Notes: generated by a model from the letters alone, not told the origin. DNA of 64,000 nucleotides from Pseudomonas sp. ANT_H4 (GCF_008369295.1 NZ_VOBG01000005.1:124001-188000); one strand, 5' to 3'; numbered from the stretch's first letter, positions 43,081 to 52,599 are shown. A program made the numbers and translations.

Positions 43081-45036
43081 TCAAATTTCCCACGCCACCT
43101 TCAACCCTTCATAAATGGCCTCTTCGGCGGTACGCGGCGCCAGGCAGTCGCCAATGCGCTTGAAGTCCACCAGGCCTTCCAATTGTGCGCCAAGAGTGTC
43201 CACTGGCTGATGCCCCTGGCACAACACCAGCGAGTCGATATTTTCCAGCAGCATCGGCTCGGCGCTGGCGGTGTGTTGCAGGTACACGGTGGTGTCATCG
43301 CAGCCGTACAGACGGGCGTAGGGGATGATCGGGATGCCTAGCCGATGCAGCTCGCCGGCCAACTGATCGCGCACGTACAGCGGCAGGTTTTCCCCGCAAT
43401 GGGTACCGTTGACTGCCAGTTGCACCTGATGACCGGCGCGCACCAGGCGCTCGGCAATGCCAGGGCCGATCCAGTCGCAACGCCAGTCGACCACCACCAC
43501 CGAACGACCGAGCTGGACTTCATCACGCAACACTTGCCAGGCATCCACCACCTGCAACTCACCGCCGCGTTCGAAGGCCGGCCAGTAAGGTTCGGCGCCG
43601 GTGGCGATGATCACCATGTCTGGCTGCTCGCGCTCCACCAACGCCCGATCGACCCGGGTGTTGCGCACCACGCGCACCCCGGCCAATGCCATCTCCCGCT
43701 GAAGATTGGTGCTGGCGCCGCCGAACTCGCTGCGCCGTGGCAGCAATTGCGCCAGCAGTACTTGCCCGCCCAGTTGCCCACTGGCTTCATACAACGTGAC
43801 CTCATGACCGCGCTGCGCCGCCACCGCAGCCGCCTTCATCCCCGCCGGGCCGCCACCGGCCACGAGGATGCGCTTGCGCGCCGTGGCCGCCCGAATCTGG
43901 CCAAACTGCAATTCACGCCCACTCTCCGGATGCTGGATGCAGGAAATGGGCAACCCCTTGTGAAAACGCCCGATACACGCCTGATTACAGGCGATGCAGG
44001 CCCGTACATCCTCGACACGACCCGCGTCGGTTTTGTTGGGCATTTGCGGGTCGCAGATCAATGCGCGAGTCATGCCACACACATCGGCTTGCCCCCGCGC
44101 CAATATCAGCTCGGCTTCCTGAGGCTGATTGATCCTCCCGGTGACAAACAGCGGAATCGACAGGCTGGCCTTGAACGTCGCCGCTTCCTTGGCCAGATAC
44201 GCCGCGGCAATCGCCATGGGCGGTACGATATGGATGGCACCGCCGAGAGAGGCCGAGGTGCCGGCGACGATGTGTACGTAATCCAACTGTGATTGCAGTA
44301 ACTGCACGGCGGCCAGGGATTCGTCTTCCCTCAGGCCTTCGGGGTCACGCTCGTCGGCCGAAATACGCAGGCCTATGATGAACTGCTCGTTAGTCGCCGC
44401 GCGAACAGCCGCGATGATTTCCCGCAAGAAACGCAGGCGCTGGTCGAGGTCGCCATTGTAGTCATCGGTGCGCCGGTTGACCCGTGGGTTGATAAATTGC
44501 GCCGGCAAATAACCATGGCTGGCAACCACCTCGACCCCGTCGATTCCGGCCTGGTGCAGGCGTCTGGCCGCAGCGCCATAACCGGCGACAATGTCGTCAA
44601 TCATCCGTTGATCAAGGGCCCTGGGCATCACTCGAAAGCGTTCATTGGGCACACTTGACGCCGAGTACGCCACCGCCAGCAACCCATCGGCCGACTCCAT
44701 GATTTCCCTACCCGGATGGAAAATCTGCGACAGCACCACAGTACCCTCGGCATGGCAGGTCTCGGCCAATTGCCGGTAACCGTCGATGCAGCTGTCGTCA
44801 GTGGCCATCAGCACATGAGCGGTGTAGCGGGCGCTGTCATGCACGCCTGCGACCTGCAACACAATCAGCCCGACACCGCCCTCGGCCCGCGCCCGGTGAT
44901 AAGCGATCAACTGTTCGTTAACCCGATTATCGGTGGGCATCGAGGTGTCATGTCCGCTGGACATGATGCGGTTTTTAAGCCGTCTACCCCGAAGTGCAAG
45001 GGGTTCAAACAGGAGGGGGAAAGCATGGGGCGACAT
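43081..45036 (-). CDS. TMADH/dienoyl-CoA reductase-type flavoprotein
   Basis: 651-aa enzyme. The N-terminal FMN barrel (about 1-340) has NRIMSSGHDTSM and GVEVVASHGYLPAQFINPRV. A 4Fe-4S cluster motif is CIACNQACIGR-x-SCIQHP with Cys347, 350, 354, 366. The C-terminal FAD/NAD(P) domain begins at ILVAGGGPAGMKAAAVAAQR. Architecture matches trimethylamine/dimethylamine/histamine dehydrogenases, 2,4-dienoyl-CoA reductase and N-methylproline (stachydrine-type) demethylases. Oxidative N-demethylation of an amine is plausible. It is divergent from the class II aldolase gene with a perfect inverted repeat between them. Confidence 0.86.
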   Translation of the reverse strand: MSPHAFPLLFEPLALRGRRLKNRIMSSGHDTSMPTDNRVNEQLIAYHRARAEGGVGLIVLQVAGVHDSARYTAHVLMATDDSCIDGYRQLAETCHAEGTVVLSQIFHPGREIMESADGLLAVAYSASSVPNERFRVMPRALDQRMIDDIVAGYGAAARRLHQAGIDGVEVVASHGYLPAQFINPRVNRRTDDYNGDLDQRLRFLREIIAAVRAATNEQFIIGLRISADERDPEGLREDESLAAVQLLQSQLDYVHIVAGTSASLGGAIHIVPPMAIAAAYLAKEAATFKASLSIPLFVTGRINQPQEAELILARGQADVCGMTRALICDPQMPNKTDAGRVEDVRACIACNQACIGRFHKGLPISCIQHPESGRELQFGQIRAATARKRILVAGGGPAGMKAAAVAAQRGHEVTLYEASGQLGGQVLLAQLLPRRSEFGGASTNLQREMALAGVRVVRNTRVDRALVEREQPDMVIIATGAEPYWPAFERGGELQVVDAWQVLRDEVQLGRSVVVVDWRCDWIGPGIAERLVRAGHQVQLAVNGTHCGENLPLYVRDQLAGELHRLGIPIIPYARLYGCDDTTVYLQHTASAEPMLLENIDSLVLCQGHQPVDTLGAQLEGLVDFKRIGDCLAPRTAEEAIYEGLKVAWEI

Positions 45037-45088
45037 GGTGCGGATACTCCAGGCGCTGTTATTGTTATTTTTCTATAGGAGGTGAGCG

Positions 45089-45119
45089 CCAGTAAAAAAT
45101 CAACTTGTTTTTTTACTGG
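45089..45119. promoter_or_regulatory. Perfect 11-bp inverted repeat (operator candidate)
   Basis: CCAGTAAAAAA (45089-45099) is repeated inverted as TTTTTTACTGG (45109-45119) across a nine-base spacer. It lies between the divergent TMADH-type and class II aldolase genes, about 50 bases from each start. Likely binding site for the XRE-cupin or TetR regulator of the cluster. The AAAAAATCAAC inside it recurs at 46715-46725 before the crotonase gene. Confidence 0.6.
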
Positions 45120-45167
45120 TGGCTGGATTAGCTTCGGCCACGTTACCCACCCGCATGGAGAACAAAA

Positions 45168-45938
45168 ATGACCAACCGTGCCTGCCACCCGACCGAACAA
45201 CACCTGCGCGAAGAACTCGCCGCCTGTTATCGGCTGATCGCCCATTTTCGTATGAGTGACCTGATCTTTACCCATATTTCAGTGCGCATTCCCGGCCCCG
45301 AACATCACTTCCTGATCAATCCCTACGGGCTGATGTTCGAGGAGATCACCGCGTCTAGTCTGGTGAAAATCGACCTGGATGGCCGGGCGGTGGAGCCGTC
45401 GCCGTATGCCGTCAACCCGGCAGGTTTCGTGATCCACAGCGCCATTCATGGCGCCCGCGAAGACGCCCAATGCGTGTTACACACCCACACGCGGGCCGGT
45501 TGTGCGGTGGCAGCGCTGGAATGCGGACTGCTGCCGGTGAACCAGATCTCCATGGAGTTCTACGGCAAGGTCGCCTACCACGATTACGAAGGCGTGGCCC
45601 TGGACCTCGATGAGCAGCAGCGGCTGGTTCGCGACCTGGGGGACAAGCCGGTGCTGATGCTGCGCAACCACGGTTTGCTGACGGTGGGGGAAACCGTCAG
45701 CCAGGCCTTCCTGCGCATGTATTACCTGGAAAAGGCCTGTGATATCCAAATCGCCGCCCAGGCCTGCGGCAAGCTGGTGTTGCCGTCGGCCGAGGTGTGC
45801 GCGTACACCGAACGGCAGTTTAACGATCCAGGTCGGCCGTTGGAGGAGGGTGAACTGAGCGATCCGGATGCCATGCAATTGGCCTGGGCCGCGTTATTGC
45901 GCCTGCTGGATCGGGTATCGCCGGGTTTGCGTGCCTGA
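45168..45938 (+). CDS. Class II aldolase/adducin family protein
   Basis: 256-aa protein. The metal site is visible as LHTHTRAG (His105, His107) and RNHGLL (His168). The usual catalytic Glu of fuculose-aldolase types is not present at the expected place, which reads NPAGFVIHSAIHG, a variant common among adducin-like members. Function may therefore be non-aldolytic. It starts with GGAGAACAAAA before ATG. It lies divergent from the TMADH-type gene and upstream of a TetR gene. Confidence 0.85.
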   Translation: MTNRACHPTEQHLREELAACYRLIAHFRMSDLIFTHISVRIPGPEHHFLINPYGLMFEEITASSLVKIDLDGRAVEPSPYAVNPAGFVIHSAIHGAREDAQCVLHTHTRAGCAVAALECGLLPVNQISMEFYGKVAYHDYEGVALDLDEQQRLVRDLGDKPVLMLRNHGLLTVGETVSQAFLRMYYLEKACDIQIAAQACGKLVLPSAEVCAYTERQFNDPGRPLEEGELSDPDAMQLAWAALLRLLDRVSPGLRA

Positions 45939-46025
45939 GGCGGTTTAATCCCCGTGGGTGGTTGCTGTACAGTCGTTCAGCCGCAGAACGTGCCACCCAC
46001 TGATTTAACCGAAGGGAACCGCTAC

Positions 46026-46664
46026 ATGACCCAGGAATCCCGTTTCTCTCGTATGGAGCCGGAGTTGCGTAAGGCCAATCTGGTCCAGGCGACGCTGGTC
46101 TGCCTCAAGCGCCACGGTTTCCAGGGCGCATCGATCCGCAAGATCAGCGCCGAGGCTGGGGTATCGGTAGGGCTGATCAGCCATCACTACTCTGGCAAGG
46201 ACGAACTGGTGGCCGAGGCCTATCGCTCCATCACCGGCCAGGTCATGAACCTGTTGCGCGATGCCATGGCCAAGGCAGCGCCCAGCCCGCGGGAACGGTT
46301 GTCGGCGTTTTTTCGCGGCTCCTTTTCCCCGCAATTGCTCGACCCGCAACTGCTGGATGCCTGGCTGGCGTTCTGGGGGGCGGTCAAGACCGCACCGGCC
46401 ATCAATCTGGCCCACGAACATTCTTACGGCGAGTACCGCACCATCATGCGCTCGGCCTTGGCGGACATGGCCCAAGAGCATGGCTGGGAGCGCTTCGATG
46501 CGGACCTGGCAGCCATTGCCCTCAGCGCGTTACTCGACGGATTGTGGCTGGAGTCGGGACTCAATCCCGGCACGTTTACCCCTGAGCAGGGCATCCAGAT
46601 TTGCGAAGCCTGGGTCGACGGCCTGCAGGCTGGCGGTCGTCAGCGGTTTCAACTCAAAGCCTAA
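46026..46664 (+). CDS. TetR/BetI-like regulator
   Basis: 212-aa regulator. The HTH lies at about residues 14-60 (RKISAEAGVSVGLISHHYSG). The remainder, with FWGAVKTAPAINLAHEHSYG, resembles BetI, the choline/betaine repressor, and its close relatives. A BetI-like regulator suits a pathway for a quaternary or methylated amine. The ATG at 46026 gives the family length; an upstream in-frame start is unsupported. It probably controls the crotonase-to-AKR genes downstream. Confidence 0.86.
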   Translation: MTQESRFSRMEPELRKANLVQATLVCLKRHGFQGASIRKISAEAGVSVGLISHHYSGKDELVAEAYRSITGQVMNLLRDAMAKAAPSPRERLSAFFRGSFSPQLLDPQLLDAWLAFWGAVKTAPAINLAHEHSYGEYRTIMRSALADMAQEHGWERFDADLAAIALSALLDGLWLESGLNPGTFTPEQGIQICEAWVDGLQAGGRQRFQLKA

Positions 46665-46821
46665 GAACTTCTTCGCCGCCTGGACGCAATGTTCAGGCCG
46701 GTACCCTCCTCAAAAAAAAATCAACAACAGAGCATTTTGCCGATTGCCTCCTTGCTGAACACTCGTTTAGTATCGCCCCATGTCGCACCCCTCAAGCCAA
46801 TTAAAATAATTCGAGGAACCC

Positions 46822-47613
46822 ATGACTATCGACTCGTCAGTGCTCATCCAGGTCGAAGCAGGCGTCGCCTGGCTCACTCTCAATCGCGGTGCCCAACGCA
46901 ACGCCCTGGATATCCCGACCCTCAAGTACCTGCATGTTTTGCTCGACGGTTTCAACAGCGACCCTACCGTGCGCGTAGTAGTGCTGACCGGCAGCGGGCG
47001 TAGCTTCTGCGCCGGTGCCGACCTAGCCGAATGGGCTGATGCCCAAGCCCGTGGCGCCCTTGAAAGCTACGGCTGGACCGAAACCGCCCACGCCCTGATG
47101 ACCCGTCTGCACACCCTCGACAAACCCACCATCGCAGCCATCAACGGCACCGCCGTCGGCGCCGGCATGGACCTGGCCCTGTGTTGCGACCTGCGGGTCG
47201 CCGCGCAGTCGGCACGGTTTAAGGCCGGCTACACCAGCATGGCTTACTCCCCCGACGCCGGCGCCAGCTGGCACTTGCCACGACTGATCGGCAGCGAACA
47301 GGCCAAGCGCCTGTTGTTCCTCGACGAGCTGTGGAGTGCCGACCGCGCGCTGGCTGCCGGATTGGTGGGGGAAGTCTGCGCCGATGAGCAATTGCACACT
47401 CACGTCACTGAGCTGGCTGCACGCTTGGCCAACGGCCCGACCTTCGCATTTGCCCAGACCAAGACCCTGATCCGCGAAGGTGCCGCACGCAACCTGCCCG
47501 AGCAACTGGAGGCTGAACTGGCCGCCGGATTGTTGTGTGGACGCAGCGCGGACGGCGCCGAAGCCTTGCGCGCGGCGACGCAAAAGCGCCCGCCGCGATT
47601 CAACGGTAACTGA
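46822..47613 (+). CDS. Enoyl-CoA hydratase/isomerase family (PaaG-like active site)
   Basis: 263-aa crotonase-fold enzyme. Oxyanion-hole segments: GRSFCAGADLAEW and NGTAVGAGMDLALCCDL. In ordinary hydratases Glu residues stand at the Asp of GAGMD and in the next loop; here they read Asp and Thr/Ser (KAGYTSMAY). Asp145 in SPDAGASW matches the catalytic Asp of PaaG-type isomerases. An isomerase or ring-opening/hydrolase reaction is therefore as likely as hydration. It leads a gene row with acyl-CoA dehydrogenase, ADP-forming acyl-CoA synthetase and TPP decarboxylase. Confidence 0.87.
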   Translation: MTIDSSVLIQVEAGVAWLTLNRGAQRNALDIPTLKYLHVLLDGFNSDPTVRVVVLTGSGRSFCAGADLAEWADAQARGALESYGWTETAHALMTRLHTLDKPTIAAINGTAVGAGMDLALCCDLRVAAQSARFKAGYTSMAYSPDAGASWHLPRLIGSEQAKRLLFLDELWSADRALAAGLVGEVCADEQLHTHVTELAARLANGPTFAFAQTKTLIREGAARNLPEQLEAELAAGLLCGRSADGAEALRAATQKRPPRFNGN

Positions 47614-47621
47614 GTTTCAAC

Positions 47622-47653
47622 GCTTCAAGCTTCAAGCTTGGGGCTTGTAGCTG
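47622..47653. repeat. REP-type repeat
   Basis: GCTTCAAGCTTCAAGCTTGG then GGCTTGTAGCTG lies in the 66-base gap between the crotonase and acyl-CoA dehydrogenase genes. It shares vocabulary with the 7641-7720 element. It might attenuate or process the transcript, but the genes remain close enough to be co-transcribed. Confidence 0.5.
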
Positions 47654-47679
47654 TCCTCTCTCTATCGACAGGTAGCGCC

Positions 47680-48840
47680 ATGAATTTCCAACTAAGCCAA
47701 GAACAAGACATGTTGGTGGACGCGGTACGCAGTTTTGTTGCCAAGGAGTTGTTGCCCTTTGAGGAAGCGGTGGACCGCGCCGACGAGGTCTCGCCGCAGT
47801 TGGCCGCGCAGATCCGCGACAAGGCCATCGCGGCGGGCTTCTACGCCTTCAACATGCCCGAAGAAGTGGGTGGCGGCGGCCTGGATTACCTGTCCCAGGC
47901 GCTGATCGAACGGGAATTGTCCAAGGTCTCCTGGGCGCTGCATGTGTTTGTCGCCCGGCCGTCGAAGATCCTTATGGCCTGTACTGGCAAGCAAATTGAC
48001 GACTATTTGCTGCCCTGTATTCAAGGCAAGAAGATCGACTGCTTCGCCCTCACCGAACCGGGCGCCGGGTCCGACGCCAATGCGATCAAGACCCGCGCCG
48101 TGCAAAAGGGCGATGACTTTGTGATCAACGGCAGCAAGCATTTCATCAGCCACGCCGGGCACGCCGATTTTGCCATTGTCTTTGCCGTCACCGACACCTA
48201 CGAACACAACGGTCGCCAGCGCAACGCAGTCACTTCATTTTTGGTGGACCGCGACACCCCCGGCATGACCATCCGCCGAGGCCCCAAGTGTGTGAGCAAC
48301 CGTGGCTATCACACCTACGAAATGTTCTTCGATGACTGCCGCGTGCCGGCCTCCAAAGTGCTGGGCGAGGTGGGCAAGGGCTGGGACGTAGCCAATGCCT
48401 GGTTGACCGCAGGCAGAGTGATGGTGGCCGCCAACTGCGTCGGCCAGGCCCAGCGCGCGCTGGACCTCTCGCTGCAGTGGGCGGCGGATCGCAAGCAGTT
48501 CGGCCAGCCCATCGGTACTTATCAGGGCGTGTCGTTCAAGCTTGCCGACATGGCCACGCAGATCCGCGCCGCTGAACTGTTGACCCTGCACACCGCCTGG
48601 AAAATGGATCAGGGCAGCATGACCGACGGCGAAGCCGGCATGGCCAAGCTGTTTGCCAGCGAAACGCTGGGCAAGGTCGCCGACGAGGCCGTGCAGATTT
48701 TTGGTGGCATGGGCCTGATGGACGAAGGCCCGGTGGAGCGCATCTGGCGCAACGCACGGATTGAACGGATCTGGGAAGGCACCTCGGAAATCCAGCGTCA
48801 TATCATCGCCCGCGAACTGTTGCGGCCCCTGTTGCGCTGA
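47680..48840 (+). CDS. Acyl-CoA dehydrogenase
   Basis: 386-aa FAD enzyme of normal family length. FALTEPGAGSDANAIKTRA and FGGMGLMDEGPVERIWRNAR are classic signatures; the catalytic Glu is in WEGTSEIQRHI near the C-terminus. It oxidises an acyl-CoA to the 2-enoyl-CoA, passing electrons to ETF. ATG 47680 (MNFQLSQEQDML) is the standard start. It lies 18 bases before the acyl-CoA synthetase gene. Confidence 0.92.
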   Translation: MNFQLSQEQDMLVDAVRSFVAKELLPFEEAVDRADEVSPQLAAQIRDKAIAAGFYAFNMPEEVGGGGLDYLSQALIERELSKVSWALHVFVARPSKILMACTGKQIDDYLLPCIQGKKIDCFALTEPGAGSDANAIKTRAVQKGDDFVINGSKHFISHAGHADFAIVFAVTDTYEHNGRQRNAVTSFLVDRDTPGMTIRRGPKCVSNRGYHTYEMFFDDCRVPASKVLGEVGKGWDVANAWLTAGRVMVAANCVGQAQRALDLSLQWAADRKQFGQPIGTYQGVSFKLADMATQIRAAELLTLHTAWKMDQGSMTDGEAGMAKLFASETLGKVADEAVQIFGGMGLMDEGPVERIWRNARIERIWEGTSEIQRHIIARELLRPLLR

Positions 48841-48858
48841 CCGGGTCGGAGAACGCTC

Positions 48859-50958
48859 ATGTCCCAGACGATTCGTGACAACCTCAAGCGCCTGCTGGCG
48901 CCTCGCCACCTGGCCTTCGTCGGCGGGCGCAGCATGGCCCGAGCCCTCAAGCGCTGCGCTGAAGGCGGCTTTGCAGGACAGATGTGGCTGGTCAATCCCC
49001 AGCATGACAGCCTCGACGGTATTCCCTGTGTGCGCCGCGTTGCCGACTTGCCGTGCGGCCCGGACGCGGTGTTTATCGCCACCAACCGCGAACTCACCCT
49101 GACCTGCGTCGGCGAGTTGGCCGCCATCGGCACCGGCGGCGCCATCTGCTACGCCTCAGGCTTTGCCGAAGCTGGCGCCGAGGGCCAGGCCTTGCAGCAA
49201 CAACTGCTCAAGGCGGCCGGCGACATGGCACTGCTCGGCCCCAATTGCTACGGATTGCTCGACTACCTGCACAGCTCGGCGCTGTGGCCGGTGGCCCATG
49301 GCGGCAAGCCGGTAGAGCGTGGCGTGGCGGTGCTGACCCAGAGCGGCAACTTCGCCTACAACCTGTCCATGAGCGACCGCTCGCTGCCGGTGGCCTATAT
49401 GGCTTCGGTGGGTAATCAGGCGCAATTGGGCGTTGCCGAACTGATGGACGTGCTGCTGGATGAGCCGCGCGTCACCGCCATCGGCTTGCATTTGGAAGGC
49501 TTGAAGAATGTGCCGGGATTCGCCCGCGCCGCTCACAAGGCCTTGGAAAAAGGCATCCCGATCATCGCCCTGAAAACCGGCGTGTCGCAGATCGGCGCCG
49601 AGCTGGCTTTGAGTCATACCAGCTCGTTGTCCGGCTCCGATGTGCTGTACGACAGCCTGTTTGCCCGTCTTGGGGTGATTCGGGTCAGCGGGCCGGTGAG
49701 TTTTGTCGAGACCCTGAAAGCGGCGGCCTGTGGCAACCTGCCGGCGGGCAGTAGCCTGATCGCGCTGGCCTGTTCCGGTGGTGACGCAGGGTTGATTGCC
49801 GACTACGCCGAACGCAATCACCTCGCACTGCCCAAGCTCGATGAGGGCCAGCGTGTCGAGTTGGCGCAGGTGCTGCCCAGCTATGCCAACCTGGTCAATC
49901 CGCTGGATTTCACCACGGCGATCTGGGGCAACAGCGACGCGCTCAACGCGATGCTCGACACCGCGCTGCGCACCGAGGCTGATGCAGCGATGCTGGTGCT
50001 CGATTACCCGGCGCCATTTACCGGTGAGCGCAAGGAATGCGACCTGCTGCTGGAGTTGTTTTGCGCGGCCCTGGTTCGCCATAGCAAGACCGGTTTTGTC
50101 ACTTCGGCCTTTCCCGAATTACTGCCCGCCCATGCCCGTGAGCGCTTGCATGCTCAAGGTGTCGCCGCCTTGCAAGGCGTGGAGGACGCGCTTGCCGCCT
50201 GGGGCCGGATCGCCCATTACCAGAGCAATCGCCAAGTCCTGCTGGCGCGGGGCGAATCGACCCTGGAGCTGTTGTGCCCACAAGCCTTGAACCATCAGGG
50301 GCAAGTGCTGAATGAATGGGATTCCAAGCAAGCCTTGCGGGCTTTTGGGCTATCCACGCCGGCCAGTGTCTTGAGCACTCCCGAACGCGCCATCGCCGAC
50401 GCCAAGGTGCTCGGCTACCCGCTGGTACTCAAGGCTGTCAGTGCGCAGTTGCCCCATAAAACCGAAGCCGGCGCCGTGGTGCTGAACCTGCAGGACGGCC
50501 TGGCCTTGACTGCTGCCCTGGCGCATATGCGTGTGCAAATCGGCGCCTACGCGCCGGATGTGGCGTTCGATCAACTGCTGCTGGAAACCATGGCCATGCC
50601 ACCGTTGGCCGAGCTGATTGTCGGCATCAAGCGCGAGAACGACTTCGGCCTGGCGCTGGTGATCGGTGCCGGTGGGGTTCTGGTGGAATTGCTCAAGGAC
50701 AGCCGCAGCCTGTTGTTGCCGACCACTGACGATGCGATCCGCAACGCGCTGTTGAGCCTGCGCAGCGCTACGTTGCTGCAAGGCTTTCGCGGTCGTGAGG
50801 TGGCGGATATGGACGCCCTGGTGGCAGCGATCCGCGCCGTCGCCGATTACGCCTGCGCCAACGCCGGGCAGTTGCTGGAGCTGGATGTGAACCCATTGCT
50901 GGTCAATGCCCAGGGCGCCACGGCGGTCGACGCGTTGATCCGCCTCGGCCAGGCTTGA
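48859..50958 (+). CDS. ADP-forming acetate-CoA ligase family (acyl-CoA synthetase)
   Basis: 699-aa single-chain enzyme. Residues about 8-130 form the CoA-binding Rossmann domain (RHLAFVGGRSMARALKRC), 140-470 the succinyl-CoA-ligase-like domains with phospho-His region LALSHTSSLSGSDVLYD, and 475-699 the ATP-grasp domain (KTEAGAVVLNLQDG and GIKRENDFGLALVIGAGG). It activates a carboxylate to its CoA thioester with ATP. It overlaps or abuts the TPP-enzyme gene. Substrate unknown; feruloyl-, acetyl- or pimeloyl-type acids are used by relatives. Confidence 0.9.
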   Translation: MSQTIRDNLKRLLAPRHLAFVGGRSMARALKRCAEGGFAGQMWLVNPQHDSLDGIPCVRRVADLPCGPDAVFIATNRELTLTCVGELAAIGTGGAICYASGFAEAGAEGQALQQQLLKAAGDMALLGPNCYGLLDYLHSSALWPVAHGGKPVERGVAVLTQSGNFAYNLSMSDRSLPVAYMASVGNQAQLGVAELMDVLLDEPRVTAIGLHLEGLKNVPGFARAAHKALEKGIPIIALKTGVSQIGAELALSHTSSLSGSDVLYDSLFARLGVIRVSGPVSFVETLKAAACGNLPAGSSLIALACSGGDAGLIADYAERNHLALPKLDEGQRVELAQVLPSYANLVNPLDFTTAIWGNSDALNAMLDTALRTEADAAMLVLDYPAPFTGERKECDLLLELFCAALVRHSKTGFVTSAFPELLPAHARERLHAQGVAALQGVEDALAAWGRIAHYQSNRQVLLARGESTLELLCPQALNHQGQVLNEWDSKQALRAFGLSTPASVLSTPERAIADAKVLGYPLVLKAVSAQLPHKTEAGAVVLNLQDGLALTAALAHMRVQIGAYAPDVAFDQLLLETMAMPPLAELIVGIKRENDFGLALVIGAGGVLVELLKDSRSLLLPTTDDAIRNALLSLRSATLLQGFRGREVADMDALVAAIRAVADYACANAGQLLELDVNPLLVNAQGATAVDALIRLGQA

Positions 50959-50969
50959 AGGAGATAATG

Positions 50970-52577
50970 ATGCAAGGCACAACCTTGACGGGCGGCCAGG
51001 CCCTGGTGCGATTGCTGGCCAACTACGGCGTCGACACCGTGTTCGGTATTCCCGGCGTGCACACCCTGGAGCTGTATCGCGGCTTACCTGGAAGCGGCAT
51101 TCGCCATGTCCTGACCCGCCACGAACAGGGCGCGGGTTTTATGGCGGACGGTTATGCGCGGGTCAGCGGCAAGCCGGGGGTGTGCTTCATCATTACCGGG
51201 CCCGGCGTAACCAACGCCGCCACCGCCATTGGCCAGGCCTATGCCGACTCGATCCCGATGCTGGTGATTTCCAGCGTCAACCACACCGCCAGCCTGGGCA
51301 AGGGCTGGGGCTGCCTGCATGAAACCCAGGACCAGCGCGCCATGACCGCACCCATCACCGCGTTCTCTGCGGTGGCCTTGAACACCGAGGATCTGCCTGA
51401 ACTGATCGCCCGTGCCTACGCGGTGTTCGACAGTGAGCGGCCACGTCCGGTGCATATTTCGGTGCCGCTGGATGTGTTGTCGGCGTCCATCAATCGCGAT
51501 TGGAGCAATGAGGTGGTACGCCGTCCGGGACGTGGCGTGCCGTCGGCTGAAATCCTTGACCAAGCCGCAACGAAGCTGTGGGCGGCCAAGCGGCCGATGA
51601 TCATCGCCGGTGGCGGTGCATTGTTGGCTGCCGAGGCCTTGCAACGCTTGAGCACACAACTGGCGGCGCCGTTTTTCACGAGCGTCGCCGGCAAGGGATT
51701 GTTGCCTGTGGGCGATCCGTTGAACGCCGGTTCGACCCTGTGTGTCGAACCCGGTTGGCAACTGATCAGCGAGGCTGATGTGGTGCTCGCCATCGGCACC
51801 GAAATGGCTGACACCGACTACTGGCGCGAGCGTTTGCCGCTCAACGCCGAGCTGCTGCGGGTGGACATTGATCCGCGCAAATTCAACGACTTTTATCCCT
51901 GCGCTGTGGCCCTGCACGGCGATGCTCGGCACACGGCATTGGCGCTGCTGGAACGCTTGCCGTGCGCACCGCGCAACGCCGATGCAGCGATCAAGGCTGT
52001 TGCGGCGCTACGCCAGGCGGTCATGTCCGGGCATGGCCCCTTGCAGTCGATCCACCAGGCCATTCTCGACCGCGTTGCCGCCGAGCTGCCGACCAATGCC
52101 TTTATCAGCAGCGACATGACCCAACTGGCCTACACCGGCAATTACGCCTTCCCCAGCAACGCGCCGCGCAGTTGGCTGCATCCCACCGGCTACGGCACCC
52201 TGGGCTACGGCTTGCCGGCGGGAATCGGCGCCAAGTTCGGCGCGCCGCAAAGGCCCGGGCTGGTACTGGTGGGCGACGGCGGCTTCCTCTATACCGCCCA
52301 GGAACTGGCTACCGCCGTCGAGGAACTGGACAGCCCGCTGGTGGTGTTGCTGTGGAACAACGACGCCCTGGGGCAGATTCGCGACGACATGCTGGGCCTG
52401 GATATCGAGCTCATTGGCGTCCTGCCGCGCAACCCGGACTTCGCTGCCCTGGCGCGAGCGTTCGGCTGCACGGTGAATCAACCCCAGAACCTGGACGAGC
52501 TGCAGACGGATTTGCGTAACGGTTTCAAGCGCAACAGCGTGACATTGATCGAGTTAAAGCATGCCTGCGCCTGTTGA
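50970..52577 (+). CDS. ThDP-dependent decarboxylase (5-guanidino-2-oxopentanoate decarboxylase-like)
   Basis: 535-aa acetolactate-synthase-fold enzyme. Catalytic Glu is in LTRHEQGAGFMADGYAR; the thiamine diphosphate/Mg site is VGDGGFLYTAQELATAVEEL with WNND. The N-terminal run VDTVFGIPGVHTLELYRGL closely resembles AruI, which decarboxylates 2-ketoarginine; benzoylformate- and phenylpyruvate-decarboxylase-like alternatives remain. The second ATG (50970) has proper spacing from AAGGAG; 50967 is also possible. It would decarboxylate a 2-oxo acid arising from the imported substrate. Confidence 0.82.
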   Translation: MQGTTLTGGQALVRLLANYGVDTVFGIPGVHTLELYRGLPGSGIRHVLTRHEQGAGFMADGYARVSGKPGVCFIITGPGVTNAATAIGQAYADSIPMLVISSVNHTASLGKGWGCLHETQDQRAMTAPITAFSAVALNTEDLPELIARAYAVFDSERPRPVHISVPLDVLSASINRDWSNEVVRRPGRGVPSAEILDQAATKLWAAKRPMIIAGGGALLAAEALQRLSTQLAAPFFTSVAGKGLLPVGDPLNAGSTLCVEPGWQLISEADVVLAIGTEMADTDYWRERLPLNAELLRVDIDPRKFNDFYPCAVALHGDARHTALALLERLPCAPRNADAAIKAVAALRQAVMSGHGPLQSIHQAILDRVAAELPTNAFISSDMTQLAYTGNYAFPSNAPRSWLHPTGYGTLGYGLPAGIGAKFGAPQRPGLVLVGDGGFLYTAQELATAVEELDSPLVVLLWNNDALGQIRDDMLGLDIELIGVLPRNPDFAALARAFGCTVNQPQNLDELQTDLRNGFKRNSVTLIELKHACAC

Positions 52578-52599
52578 ACTCTATTAGAGGAGCAAGACC

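Noticed and set aside
49156..50082. 308-codon minus-strand frame
   Set aside because: Antisense shadow of the ADP-forming acyl-CoA synthetase; no start signal.
50970..52577. Firm name aruI for the decarboxylase
   Set aside because: Similarity is strong, but no arginine transaminase (AruH) or regulator (AruRS) genes are nearby, so the substrate is uncertain.
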